Source: Chloroflexaceae bacterium UBA1466
GTDB taxonomy: Bacteria > Chloroflexota > Chloroflexia > Chloroflexales > Chloroflexaceae
Assembly: GCA_002325605.1 (NCBI GenBank)
Contig: DCSM01000119.1
Span: forward strand, 1-7,476
Direction: 5' to 3'
DNA length: 7,476 nt
Shown one piece after another: positions 1-5,889 of the stretch; position 1 is the first letter of the stretch, and every line of letters begins with the position of its first letter. Made by a program: the position numbers and the translations under genes. The notes beneath the pieces were generated by a model, which saw nothing but the letters and a program-made list of their open reading frames with translations, was not told where the DNA came from and did not search any database.

Positions 1-1116
1 CAAAACCTCAAGCTCACGCCCCAGGGAGAAATTATCCTCTTAGATTTTGGCTTGGCAAAGGGTAGAGTAGCTCAAAACTTGCTAGGGGAGCAGACTATAA
101 CTAGCACCTTAGCAGGTTATTCGCCACAGTATGCACCTTTGGAACAGGTGCAACATTCCTTCAGCGATGCCCGTAGCGACCTTTATAGCCTTGGGGCAAC
201 CTTATACTCTCTTCTGACGGGCACGCCTCCTCCAGATGTTCTCAAACGTACCGCGACAGAACTTAACCTGGAGCCTACGCCCCTTATCCCCGTTCACGAG
301 ATCAATCCGCAAGTGGGGATCGCGGTCAGTGAGGTGCTGAATCAAGCTTTAGCCTTGCATCCTAATGGAAGGTTTACCAGTGCCGCCGTAATGCGGCAGG
401 CCTTGCAATTAGCTTGCGAATCCCCAACCGTGGTTCTTTCGCCTTCCCCTGTCCCTTCCCCCGCGCCCCTACCTTCCCCTAAGCCAACCCCCGCATGGAG
501 AGTACCTTTGGTCTGGCCTATCTTGGGGGGAACTTTGGGCTTGCTTGGACTCTTGCTACTCTTTGCGCTCCTTCTTATTTTTAGAACGCATCGGGGAAGG
601 CCCGCTGGCTTTGGGCCCACAGGAACTCAACAGCCTGTCGCAGTACTTGCCAGCAAGACCGCTCCCTCAACCAAAGATGGGGGCGATAACCTTGTAAGCT
701 ATGCCCCCGAAAATCTCATTGATGGGCTAAAGGATACGGCCTGGCGCGTCCCTGGATCAGGACAGAATGAGTATGTTCTGCTGAAGTTTGCAGACCTTAC
801 TCTAATCAACGAGGTAAAGGTCTTACCAGGCTACGCTAAGATTGACCCTTACACGAAAGATGACCGCTTCCCTCAAAATCGGCGTGTTAAACAAGCCCAA
901 TTTATTTTCGATGATGATAAAAGCGTCTCTGTTTCCTTCAAAGATCAACCTACTTATCAGAGCGTAAAGCTTGACCCTCCTCCAGTCAGCACTTCATTGA
1001 AAATCGAAATTCTGGACACCTTTCCCCCAAAGGACTCGCGGAATCCAATGAATTTCACGGCGATCAGTGAGGTTGTCGTGTTGGGGCAAGCAAAGTTGTC
1101 AGATCAGACGAGATAG
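1..1116 (+). CDS. Membrane Ser/Thr protein kinase with extracytoplasmic discoidin/NADase-type glycan-binding-like domain (3' part)
   Basis: The reading frame is open from base 1, so the gene starts upstream of the window; 371 residues are visible. It begins just after the missing HRD catalytic loop (QNLKLT). Next come the magnesium-binding DFG (15-17), an activation segment ending GYSPQYAPLEQ (39-49), the DLYSLG of subdomain IX (60-65) and the subdomain XI arginine in PNGRF (about 124). A Pro/Ser-rich linker (about 141-166) leads to one hydrophobic membrane helix (about 172-194) followed by basic residues. The rest (about 213-363) has the pattern of an F5/8-type (discoidin-like) fold, close to the NADase-type glycan-binding domain: a YAPENLIDG...TAW opening, a central NEVKVLPGY strand and a TAISEVVVLG end. 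The kinase lobe is expected in the cytoplasm and the tail outside. The APE motif appears as APLE, which I recall from chloroflexotal kinases. The family phosphorylates Ser/Thr on proteins; the target and ligand here are unknown. The M23 lipoprotein gene follows after 10 nt. Confidence 0.88.
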   Translation, partial: QNLKLTPQGEIILLDFGLAKGRVAQNLLGEQTITSTLAGYSPQYAPLEQVQHSFSDARSDLYSLGATLYSLLTGTPPPDVLKRTATELNLEPTPLIPVHEINPQVGIAVSEVLNQALALHPNGRFTSAAVMRQALQLACESPTVVLSPSPVPSPAPLPSPKPTPAWRVPLVWPILGGTLGLLGLLLLFALLLIFRTHRGRPAGFGPTGTQQPVAVLASKTAPSTKDGGDNLVSYAPENLIDGLKDTAWRVPGSGQNEYVLLKFADLTLINEVKVLPGYAKIDPYTKDDRFPQNRRVKQAQFIFDDDKSVSVSFKDQPTYQSVKLDPPPVSTSLKIEILDTFPPKDSRNPMNFTAISEVVVLGQAKLSDQTR

Positions 1117-1126
1117 CATCTTTCCT

Positions 1127-2176
1127 ATGTTGCTTCAGCTAAGATACTTGATCTGCTTATTTGGTCTCAGTCTTGCGCTGAATGGATGTAGCCAAGTCAT
1201 TCTTTCCTTTGTTCCCCTCCCAACTCCCATAATCACACCAACCCCCCTTGCTAAACAAAAAACAAGTTGGGTCGAATCTGACCAACTACCGCTCAAATCC
1301 TTCGCGCAAAGTGTACCTTTAGTCAGTGCTTTGTGCCAAGACAACCCTAAAGAATGTCTTACACCGAGTGCTACCCCAACCCCAATTCCCCCAACGGCCA
1401 CGCCTGGGTTGGTTGCCCTTTCGCTTGCTCCGATTCCCCTTACTCCCACCGCGACACCTTTACCGACCATCACGCCGACTGCAATTCCCATAACGGCCAT
1501 TCCTCCCTCCCCAAGCCCCAGCCCTACTGAACTACCTTTAGCACCTTCTCAGCAACCTACCATCGTTGATGATTACGGCCCCCGTGGAACTCCTAGTAAG
1601 GACTTCTCCGCCGAACGCCATACGGGTGTGCTGCTGGGTTGGGATAAGCCAGCTCCGACCAAGCTTGAGGGTCATCTCCCCCGGATTGCGGGTGGCGAAA
1701 CCCTTGCCTACACCTTTCCTGTGATTGCGAATGAAGTACAGTATGGGCCAGAGCATCACGATTATCCTGCAACGGACATCTTCTGCCCGATGGGAAGTGA
1801 ATTTGTAGCGCCGACGGCTGGAACAGTAGAGTTTGTGAGTTGGGAAGATAATTGGGACCCAAAGATTGATAGCCCTTACTCACGCGGAGGGTTGGCCGTC
1901 CGCATCATTGGGCAAGACGGTCTCTACTACTACGGGGCCCATCTTTCCAAAATTGCAGAGGGAATCAAGCCTGGAGTAGAAGTAGCAGCAGGGGATTTGT
2001 TGGGGTTTACAGGTCGCACAGGGAATGCCCGCTTTACCCCTCCTCACCTTCACTTTGATATATGGTCGCCCGCCATCGCGCCCACCGCCGACCTGGCTAC
2101 GGGGCAGATTTCACCTTATCCGTATCTCAAAGCGTGGGAAGAAGGTCAGCCCCTTTCCCCAAAACTGAAGGAATAG
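1127..2176 (+). CDS. M23 (LytM-like) metallopeptidase lipoprotein
   Basis: A 349-residue protein predicted to be a membrane-anchored peptidase or binding protein acting on peptidoglycan or another extracytoplasmic peptide. The chosen ATG gives a clear lipoprotein signal peptide: MLLQLRY, a hydrophobic core, then a lipobox ending LNGC with Cys21 as the lipid-attachment residue. An in-frame GTG at 1067 would lie inside the kinase gene and bury the signal. Residues about 30-145 are a low-complexity Thr/Pro-rich linker (TPTPIPPTATP and similar). The M23 domain occupies about 205-320. Zinc-site residues are recognisable: HHDYPATD (His210/His211, Asp217), the catalytic-type His272 in YYYGAHLS, and HLH at 307-309. 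The HHDYPATD form differs from the classic HxxxD, but I recall it from related M23 proteins. All ligands are present, so activity is plausible. No strong ribosome-binding site is visible; the start lies 10 nt after the kinase stop, so translational coupling is likely. Confidence 0.85.
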   Translation: MLLQLRYLICLFGLSLALNGCSQVILSFVPLPTPIITPTPLAKQKTSWVESDQLPLKSFAQSVPLVSALCQDNPKECLTPSATPTPIPPTATPGLVALSLAPIPLTPTATPLPTITPTAIPITAIPPSPSPSPTELPLAPSQQPTIVDDYGPRGTPSKDFSAERHTGVLLGWDKPAPTKLEGHLPRIAGGETLAYTFPVIANEVQYGPEHHDYPATDIFCPMGSEFVAPTAGTVEFVSWEDNWDPKIDSPYSRGGLAVRIIGQDGLYYYGAHLSKIAEGIKPGVEVAAGDLLGFTGRTGNARFTPPHLHFDIWSPAIAPTADLATGQISPYPYLKAWEEGQPLSPKLKE

Positions 2177-2220
2177 AAAGTTAGGTAGTGCCAAAGTCAG
2201 GAGTGGTGAAGATTATGGTT

Positions 2221-2328
2221 CAGGAGTCCAGGAGTCCAAAGGCTTTAGCCTTTGGGGGCCAATGGCTAAAGCCATCGGATTCCAGTTGCCGAAAGATCTC
2301 CAAAGTACACTACCATTACAGGACTACC
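2221..2328 (+). repeat. Double-hairpin interspersed repeat, copy 1
   Basis: It starts with a tandem 8-mer, CAGGAGTC twice (2221-2236). Hairpin A (2236-2255) has arms CCAAAGGC/GCCTTTGG around TTTA. After GGG comes hairpin B (2259-2278), with arms CCAATGGC/GCCATCGG around TAAA and one A/C mismatch. GATTCC (2278-2283) can pair with GGAGTC (2231-2236) through one G-T wobble, closing a three-way junction. The tail to CAGGACTACCG (ending 2328) is also shared with the copy at 3905-4010. The copies are plainly homologous, with scattered substitutions and short indels. It resembles REP/BIME or MITE-type repeats in layout; no transposase lies in the window. Confidence 0.8.
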
Positions 2329-2356
2329 GAAAGTTATTGATCTGTGGGAACTTTAA

Positions 2357-2391
2357 GGGCCTCGTGGGGTTTCAGAAACCCCACGAGGCCC
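2357..2391. repeat. Perfect 35-bp inverted repeat (17-bp arms, 1-nt centre)
   Basis: The left arm 2357-2373 begins GGGCCTCGTGGGG and its exact reverse complement fills 2375-2391, with a single A between them. As RNA or single-stranded DNA this would be a very stable hairpin. No T-tract follows on either strand, so it is not a typical intrinsic terminator. Lying between convergent genes, it could still stop or protect transcripts. A shortened relative of the same sequence, GGGGTTTCAGAGGCCC, lies at 2542-2557, as if the middle had been deleted. Confidence 0.85.
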
Positions 2392-2488
2392 AAAGGTTTG
2401 AAGGGAGGGAAGTTTTGGAAGTTAAAAGTTACTGCTATGAAACCCCTGAATTTGGAATCAAATAGGCTGAACCAAAGCTCTTTTCCCC

Positions 2489-2536
2489 GGAGTCAACAGC
2501 TTTAGCTGTTGGGTCACGGCTAAAGCCGTGGATTCC
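2489..2536 (+). repeat. Double-hairpin repeat, copy 3 (diverged core only)
   Basis: It has the same layout as copies 1 and 2 but different stems. Hairpin A (2494-2511) has arms CAACAGC/GCTGTTG around TTTA. Hairpin B (2515-2530) has arms CACGGC/GCCGTG around TAAA. An outer stem GGAGTC (2489-2494)/GATTCC (2531-2536) closes it with one wobble pair. The long 3' tail of the other copies is absent. Stem changes are paired on both sides, so secondary structure appears conserved across the family. Confidence 0.75.
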
Positions 2537-2570
2537 GTGAGGGGGTTTCAGAGGCCCGGATGGTTCTGAA

Positions 2571-2590
2571 AAGAGGCATACTAACCTCTT
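2571..2590 (-). terminator. Weak hairpin terminator candidate for mqnC
   Basis: On the minus strand, AAGAGG pairs exactly with CCTCTT across an 8-nt loop; the first two bases belong to the mqnC TAA codon. The hairpin is followed by TTC, so the T-run is TTTT with two of its bases in the stem. The stem is short and the U-tract poor, so this is only a candidate. Confidence 0.3.
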
Positions 2591-3812
2591 AATTGTGATG
2601 CGGCGAAAGAATCTCGACCTTTGCCTTAATGGTCGCATCAACGTCCCGCAAGTGATACTTAGGGGGCGGCGGGGGCAAAATTTCATTCGGGTCATCGTAA
2701 ACTTTTAAGAGGTTATAGTTGGTGTCGCGTTTGGCGGGAATGTAACCTGCACCCCTTACTAAAGCGTGAATTTCTGCCTCCGTCATCCGCGTATGGCTTT
2801 GGTGGGCTACCACCGAAACTACATTTTCTTCCAGCATCGTACTGCCAAAGTCATCAAGCCCAAATTCAAGCGAAACTTGCGCTACTTTTGGCCCTTGCGT
2901 CACCCAACTCGCTTGATGATGCAAAATGTTGTCCAAAAAGAGTCGACACAGTGCCGCGTGGCGGAGATATTCGTGCGGTGTAGCACCATACTTATCATGA
3001 TGCTTACTGCGCCCTAAACTTGTTACTTGGCTATGCTGCAAAGTCCACGAGATGAAAGCAATAAAACCATTGCCATGTTCCCGCAAACTATAGTCTTGAA
3101 GGTCTCGCAGCCGTTGCAAATGGCGCATCCGATGTTCATACGACTCATCAAAACCTACAACCATCGTCGCCGAAGTATTAAGGTCAAGTTCCTGGGCTTC
3201 TCGCATCACATGGAGCCAATCATCGGTTTTCTGTTTTTTTGGCGAATGACGGTGGCGAATTTCATCATCCAAAATCTCTGCTCCACCCCCAGGCAGGCCT
3301 TGTAAACCTGCGGATTGTAAAATCTTTAGTGTTTCATAAGTATTCAGTCCACTTACTTTAGCGATATTGGAAATTTCGGTGGGGCTAAAGCAATCAAGCT
3401 CAATTGTAGGATAAGTTTCGCGCATCCAGCGCAGAATGTCAACATACCAACTGAGCGGAAGATCGGGATGATTACCCCCTTGAATCAGGACGCGGGTTCC
3501 CCCCCAAGCGACAAGTTCATCTATCTTAGCGCTAAGTTCTTCGCGGGAAACAACAAACCCATCAGGATGCCCAGCGGGACGCGAAAAACCACAAAAAAGA
3601 CAATTGACATTACAGATATTGGTGTAATTGATGTTACGATCTACTAAATAAGTCACAATTCGCCCAGGGACACGGATCTGCCGAGCCGCATTCGCGGCCA
3701 TGCCAAGTTCAATCAAACTGGCTTCGTGATAGAGTTGGAGGCCTTCGTTAAAATAGAGGCGTTCGCCTGCGGCAGCTTTCGCCAGGAGATACGCCTTAGA
3801 GCTATTAGGCAT
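2589..3812 (-). CDS. mqnC: Cyclic dehypoxanthinyl futalosine synthase (radical SAM, menaquinone biosynthesis)
   Basis: A 407-residue cytosolic radical SAM enzyme. MqnC converts dehypoxanthine futalosine to its cyclic form in the futalosine route to menaquinone. The 4Fe-4S/SAM motif CNVNCLFC has Cys67, Cys71 and Cys74. Family signatures follow: QGGNHPDLPL (111-120), SPTEI (143-147), LPGGGAEIL (173-181), RHSPKKQKTDDWL (188-200), TSATMVVG (213-220), SWVTQGPKVAQ (302-312) and FGSTMLEENVV (322-332). These favour MqnC over MqnE or CofH. The segment GFIAFISWTLQH (249-260) departs from the usual GFTAFIPWxFQP. The protein is longer than typical MqnC (about 360-380) because of a tail with a five-proline run (380-384). 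The ATG has an excellent ribosome-binding site 9 nt upstream. No other mqn gene is in the window. The gene is bracketed by two direct copies of the double-hairpin repeat. Confidence 0.88.
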   Translation of the reverse strand: MPNSSKAYLLAKAAAGERLYFNEGLQLYHEASLIELGMAANAARQIRVPGRIVTYLVDRNINYTNICNVNCLFCGFSRPAGHPDGFVVSREELSAKIDELVAWGGTRVLIQGGNHPDLPLSWYVDILRWMRETYPTIELDCFSPTEISNIAKVSGLNTYETLKILQSAGLQGLPGGGAEILDDEIRHRHSPKKQKTDDWLHVMREAQELDLNTSATMVVGFDESYEHRMRHLQRLRDLQDYSLREHGNGFIAFISWTLQHSQVTSLGRSKHHDKYGATPHEYLRHAALCRLFLDNILHHQASWVTQGPKVAQVSLEFGLDDFGSTMLEENVVSVVAHQSHTRMTEAEIHALVRGAGYIPAKRDTNYNLLKVYDDPNEILPPPPPKYHLRDVDATIKAKVEILSPHHN

Positions 3813-3821
3813 CGCTGATTT

Positions 3822-3826
3822 CCTCC
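3822..3826 (-). promoter_or_regulatory. Ribosome-binding site of mqnC
   Basis: GGAGG followed by AAA on the minus strand, 9 nt before the ATG at 3812. It fixes the mqnC start. Confidence 0.75.
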
Positions 3827-3869
3827 AGCTAACAAAAAAAGCGGTTTCAGAAAAAGATTAAGCTTGTTT

Positions 3870-3898
3870 ATTGTACTTCAAATAAAGCTGAGGGGCAA
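3870..3898 (-). promoter_or_regulatory. Candidate sigma-70-type promoter of mqnC
   Basis: On the minus strand, TTGCCC (3898-3893) and TACAAT (3875-3870) are separated by 17 nt, a good spacing for -35 and -10 boxes. The predicted leader is about 50 nt and contains the strong ribosome-binding site. The -35 box lies just beside the end of repeat copy 2, so mqnC could be transcribed separately from rpiA. Confidence 0.4.
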
Positions 3899-3904
3899 CT
3901 AACG

Positions 3905-4010
3905 CCAGGAGTCCAGGAGGCCAAAGGCTTCAGCCTTTGGGGCCAATGGCTAAAGCCATTGGATTCCAGTTGCAAAAAAGCCTTAAAGGACACTACCCAC
4001 AGGACTAACG
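3905..4010 (+). repeat. Double-hairpin interspersed repeat, copy 2
   Basis: Hairpin A (3921-3940) has arms CCAAAGGC/GCCTTTGG around TTCA. Hairpin B (3943-3962) has arms CCAATGGC/GCCATTGG around TAAA. Both stems are perfect. The 5' tandem CAGGAGTC/CAGGAGGC (3906-3921) and the 3' tail to CAGGACTAACG match copy 1 (2221-2328), in the same orientation. It fills the gap between rpiA and the mqnC promoter and ends one base before the rpiA stop codon (4011-4013). ACTAACG occurs at 3898-3904 and again at 4004-4010, a possible 7-bp target duplication, although copy 1 has the similar ACTACCG at its 3' end. Confidence 0.8.
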
Positions 4011-4739
4011 TTACTTGTTCCTCAAATCGGCCCCCAAAATGCAGATTTCTTCCGCACTGGCTACAATGACACTGGTCGTCATGCCGAGAAACAAACCGTG
4101 GCCAACGATGCCTGGTTTAGCGTCTAAGGCCTTTTGAATCTTTTGTGGCTCAGTTATTCCCTGGGGAAAAGTACAATCAAGGATAAAATTGCCACTATCC
4201 GTAATAAAAGGTGAGCCATCGGCCTTTTTACGCAGGTTTGGAGTCGCGCCTAAACGTTCAAAAAGTGCAAAATGAGTTGTCCAGCCAAAGGCGAGAACTT
4301 CCACCGGCAGCGGAGATCGCGTCCCAAGCTGGGCAACTTGCTTGGAAGCATCAACAATAATCAGCAGTTTGGTGGAGGCGGCGGCGACAATCTTTTCGCG
4401 CAGCAAAGCCCCGCCCAGACCTTTAATCAAATCAAGATTCGGCGTAACTTCATCGGCCCCATCTATGGTCAAATCTAACTGGGGACATTCGTCCAACGTG
4501 GTCAAAGGGATGCCAAGCTGATGCGCTTGCTGCGTAGTAGCTTCAGAAGTGGGCACGCCAACGATATTGCTCAAAGTCTGCTTGCGGAGGCGCTCGCCCA
4601 AAGCTTGCAGCAAAAACTGAATGGTTGAACCCGTGCCAAGCCCTAATTTCATGCCACTTTGGATGGCCTTTACGGCTTCTTCAGCAGCAACTTGTTTCAA
4701 ATTCACAAGATTCTCCCGTTTTAAGAAAAATTCAGTCAT
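4011..4739 (-). CDS. rpiA: Ribose-5-phosphate isomerase A
   Basis: It interconverts ribose 5-phosphate and ribulose 5-phosphate in the non-oxidative pentose phosphate pathway, in the cytosol. From the ATG at 4739 it is 242 residues, slightly longer than the usual ~220-230. Landmarks are the phosphate-binding loop GLGTGST (33-39), GVPTSEAT (61-68), the active-site DGADE (93-97), Lys106 and the KGLGGALLREK block (106-116) with catalytic Glu115, then KLLIIVDASK (124-133) and a SGNFILDC strand (182-189). All expected catalytic residues are present. A second start is possible: GTG at 4706, with GGGAG 6 nt upstream, giving 231 residues that open VNLKQVAAEEA, closer to the usual family N-terminus. 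The ATG has only a weak GGTGG upstream. It follows the aldolase gene by 79 nt on the same strand, so co-transcription is plausible. Confidence 0.92.
   Translation of the reverse strand: MTEFFLKRENLVNLKQVAAEEAVKAIQSGMKLGLGTGSTIQFLLQALGERLRKQTLSNIVGVPTSEATTQQAHQLGIPLTTLDECPQLDLTIDGADEVTPNLDLIKGLGGALLREKIVAAASTKLLIIVDASKQVAQLGTRSPLPVEVLAFGWTTHFALFERLGATPNLRKKADGSPFITDSGNFILDCTFPQGITEPQKIQKALDAKPGIVGHGLFLGMTTSVIVASAEEICILGADLRNK
4704..4717 (-). promoter_or_regulatory. Alternative rpiA start with good ribosome-binding site
   Basis: On the minus strand, GGGAG (4717-4713) precedes a GTG codon (4706-4704) by 6 nt, inside the longer rpiA frame. A start here removes 11 residues that have no counterpart I know in the family. 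Confidence 0.45.
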
Positions 4740-4795
4740 CGGGAGCCACCAAAAGGCTTAAAACCGATGACTGAAAAGCAAGTTTCATCCAACCC

Positions 4796-4811
4796 CACGC
4801 TTCTCAGCGTG
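4796..4811 (-). other. Small GNRA-loop hairpin downstream of the aldolase gene
   Basis: On the minus strand, CACGCT-GAGA-AGCGTG forms a perfect 6-bp stem with a GNRA tetraloop, 7 nt after the fba stop. No T-tract follows directly, so an intrinsic terminator is unlikely. It may stabilise a 3' end or partly limit read-through into rpiA. Confidence 0.35.
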
Positions 4812-4818
4812 CTTTCGC

Positions 4819-5769
4819 TTATTTCTTCAATGCGGCCCGAACTGCGTCTAATTTGCCAGCAGAGCCAAGTTTCTCGGATTTATGAACGATGAATTTGGCA
4901 TATTCGCTGACAAAGACTTTCCCTGGTTTGCGGAAGTCAAAATTGGAGGGGTCGTCGCGGAAACTTTCTCGATGCACGCGAGTCCAAACGAGACGACCAT
5001 CCGTGTCAATGTTGACTTTGGTCACGCCAAGCGGATAAGCTCGCGCAAAATCGTTCTCATCTACCCCAACCGCATCCTTGAGATCGCCGCCCGCTGCATT
5101 TACGCGCTCAACTTCTTGGCGAGGAACAGAGCTTGAACCGTGCATGACCAAGGGGAAACCAGGCAACCGCTTCTGAATTTCCTCGATGCGGTCAAAGTGC
5201 AAGGATTGCTGCGACTTGAATTTGTAAGCCCCGTGGCTGGTTCCAATGGCAACGGCCAAGCTGTCGCAACCCGACTGGTCGACGAAAGTTTTGGCTTCGT
5301 CGGGGTCGGTGAGCATGGCGTGCTTTTCGTCGACTTTGATGTCTTCCTCAACGCCGCCCAACATGCCCAATTCGGCTTCTACCGAAATCCCGTTGGCGTG
5401 GGCCCGCGCAACTACGCGCTTCGTGATTTCGATGTTTTTGGCCAGCGCTTCGTGCGAAGCGTCAATCATCACTGAAGAATAGAAGTTAGAGTCAATACAG
5501 TCGTAACAGGTTTCCTCATCGCCGTGATCGAGGTGAACAGCGAAGATAGTGTCAGGAAAAATATCTTCGGCGGCCAGAATAATGGCCTCAATCATTTTGA
5601 CATTGGCGTACTTGCGGGAACCTTTGGAAATCTGGACGATGAAAGGTGCTTTAGCATCAATATGGCCTTGGAAAAGCCCTAAAGCTTGTTCCATATTATT
5701 GATGTTATAGGCTCCGATGGCGAACTTTCCGTAAGCGAGTTTGAACAAAGCATCAGTCGTGACGATCAT
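4819..5769 (-). CDS. fba: Class II fructose-1,6-bisphosphate aldolase
   Basis: A zinc-dependent aldolase that reversibly splits fructose 1,6-bisphosphate into dihydroxyacetone phosphate and glyceraldehyde 3-phosphate in glycolysis and gluconeogenesis. The protein has 316 residues from the ATG at 5769, which has GGAGG 8 nt upstream; the frame extends to 5841, but that extension has no ribosome-binding site and no family match. Motifs: HLDHG (79-83) with catalytic Asp81 and zinc ligand His82, EAELG (131-135), GTSHG (176-180) with zinc ligand His179, HGSSS (210-214) with zinc ligand His210, and NIDTD (253-257) in the phosphate-binding region. Residues about 234-250 (GVDENDFARAYPLGVTK) form the insertion before NIDTD seen in one subgroup of class II aldolases. 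A tagatose-bisphosphate or other class II aldolase cannot be excluded by eye, but the context with rpiA favours central carbon metabolism. Confidence 0.92.
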   Translation of the reverse strand: MIVTTDALFKLAYGKFAIGAYNINNMEQALGLFQGHIDAKAPFIVQISKGSRKYANVKMIEAIILAAEDIFPDTIFAVHLDHGDEETCYDCIDSNFYSSVMIDASHEALAKNIEITKRVVARAHANGISVEAELGMLGGVEEDIKVDEKHAMLTDPDEAKTFVDQSGCDSLAVAIGTSHGAYKFKSQQSLHFDRIEEIQKRLPGFPLVMHGSSSVPRQEVERVNAAGGDLKDAVGVDENDFARAYPLGVTKVNIDTDGRLVWTRVHRESFRDDPSNFDFRKPGKVFVSEYAKFIVHKSEKLGSAGKLDAVRAALKK

Positions 5770-5777
5770 TAAGCTTT

Positions 5778-5782
5778 CCTCC
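5778..5782 (-). promoter_or_regulatory. Ribosome-binding site of fba
   Basis: GGAGG followed by AAA on the minus strand, 8 nt before the ATG at 5769. It decides the start against the longer upstream frame. Confidence 0.8.
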
Positions 5783-5831
5783 AGAGTAAAGATCAAAGAA
5801 ACGCTGCCTAAAGCGTAGGTCAATGGGGCAG

Positions 5832-5860
5832 ATAATAGCATACAATGCCTAAAAGTGCAA
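5832..5860 (-). promoter_or_regulatory. Candidate extended -10 promoter of fba
   Basis: On the minus strand, TTGCAC (5860-5855), 17 nt, then TATTAT (5837-5832), preceded directly by TGC, an extended -10. Transcription would begin near 5825, giving a ~55-nt leader that carries the ribosome-binding site. The same TGCTATTAT occurs in the candidate promoter at 7104-7132. It lies in the 120-nt gap between the permease stop and the fba start, so fba may be expressed apart from the permease. Confidence 0.5.
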
Positions 5861-5889
5861 GCGCGGGAAGAGAAGACGGCGTTGAAATT

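Larger units (their letters stand above)
2177..2588. other. Gene-free convergent intergenic region rich in palindromes
   Basis: This 412-base stretch lies between the converging M23 gene and mqnC. Short open frames cross it (for example 2262-2465 +), but they run through the hairpins, lack ribosome-binding sites and encode nothing recognisable. It holds a double-hairpin repeat (2221-2328), a perfect 35-bp inverted repeat (2357-2391), a second diverged double hairpin (2489-2536) and a small hairpin over the mqnC stop codon. The octamer GGGGTTTC or its complement occurs four times here (2366, 2375, 2439, 2542). Confidence 0.8.

Noticed and set aside
1135..1500. 121-codon minus-strand frame opposite the M23 linker, rich in Gly and Val
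   Set aside because: It is the complement of the Thr/Pro-rich repeat codons, which produces artificial Gly/Val runs.
2236..2278. Double hairpins read as intrinsic terminators of the M23 gene
   Set aside because: No T-tract follows either hairpin on either strand; repeat identity explains them better.
2262..2465. 67-codon open frame on the plus strand in the repeat region
   Set aside because: It runs through hairpin B and the 35-bp palindrome, has no ribosome-binding site and encodes no recognisable motif.
2435..2695. 86-codon minus-strand frame overlapping the 3' end of mqnC
   Set aside because: It overlaps the well-supported mqnC frame and copy 3 of the repeat; its composition follows the palindromes.
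3971..3994. CCTTTAAGG followed by a T-run downstream of rpiA on the minus strand
   Set aside because: The palindrome leaves no room for a loop, so it cannot form a terminator stem.
2221..4010. CRISPR-like array
   Set aside because: Only two long copies about 1.7 kb apart plus one diverged core; no regular spacers and no cas genes.
5140..5475. Open frames of 78-111 codons opposite fba
   Set aside because: They are antisense shadows of a strongly conserved enzyme gene, with no ribosome-binding site or family match.
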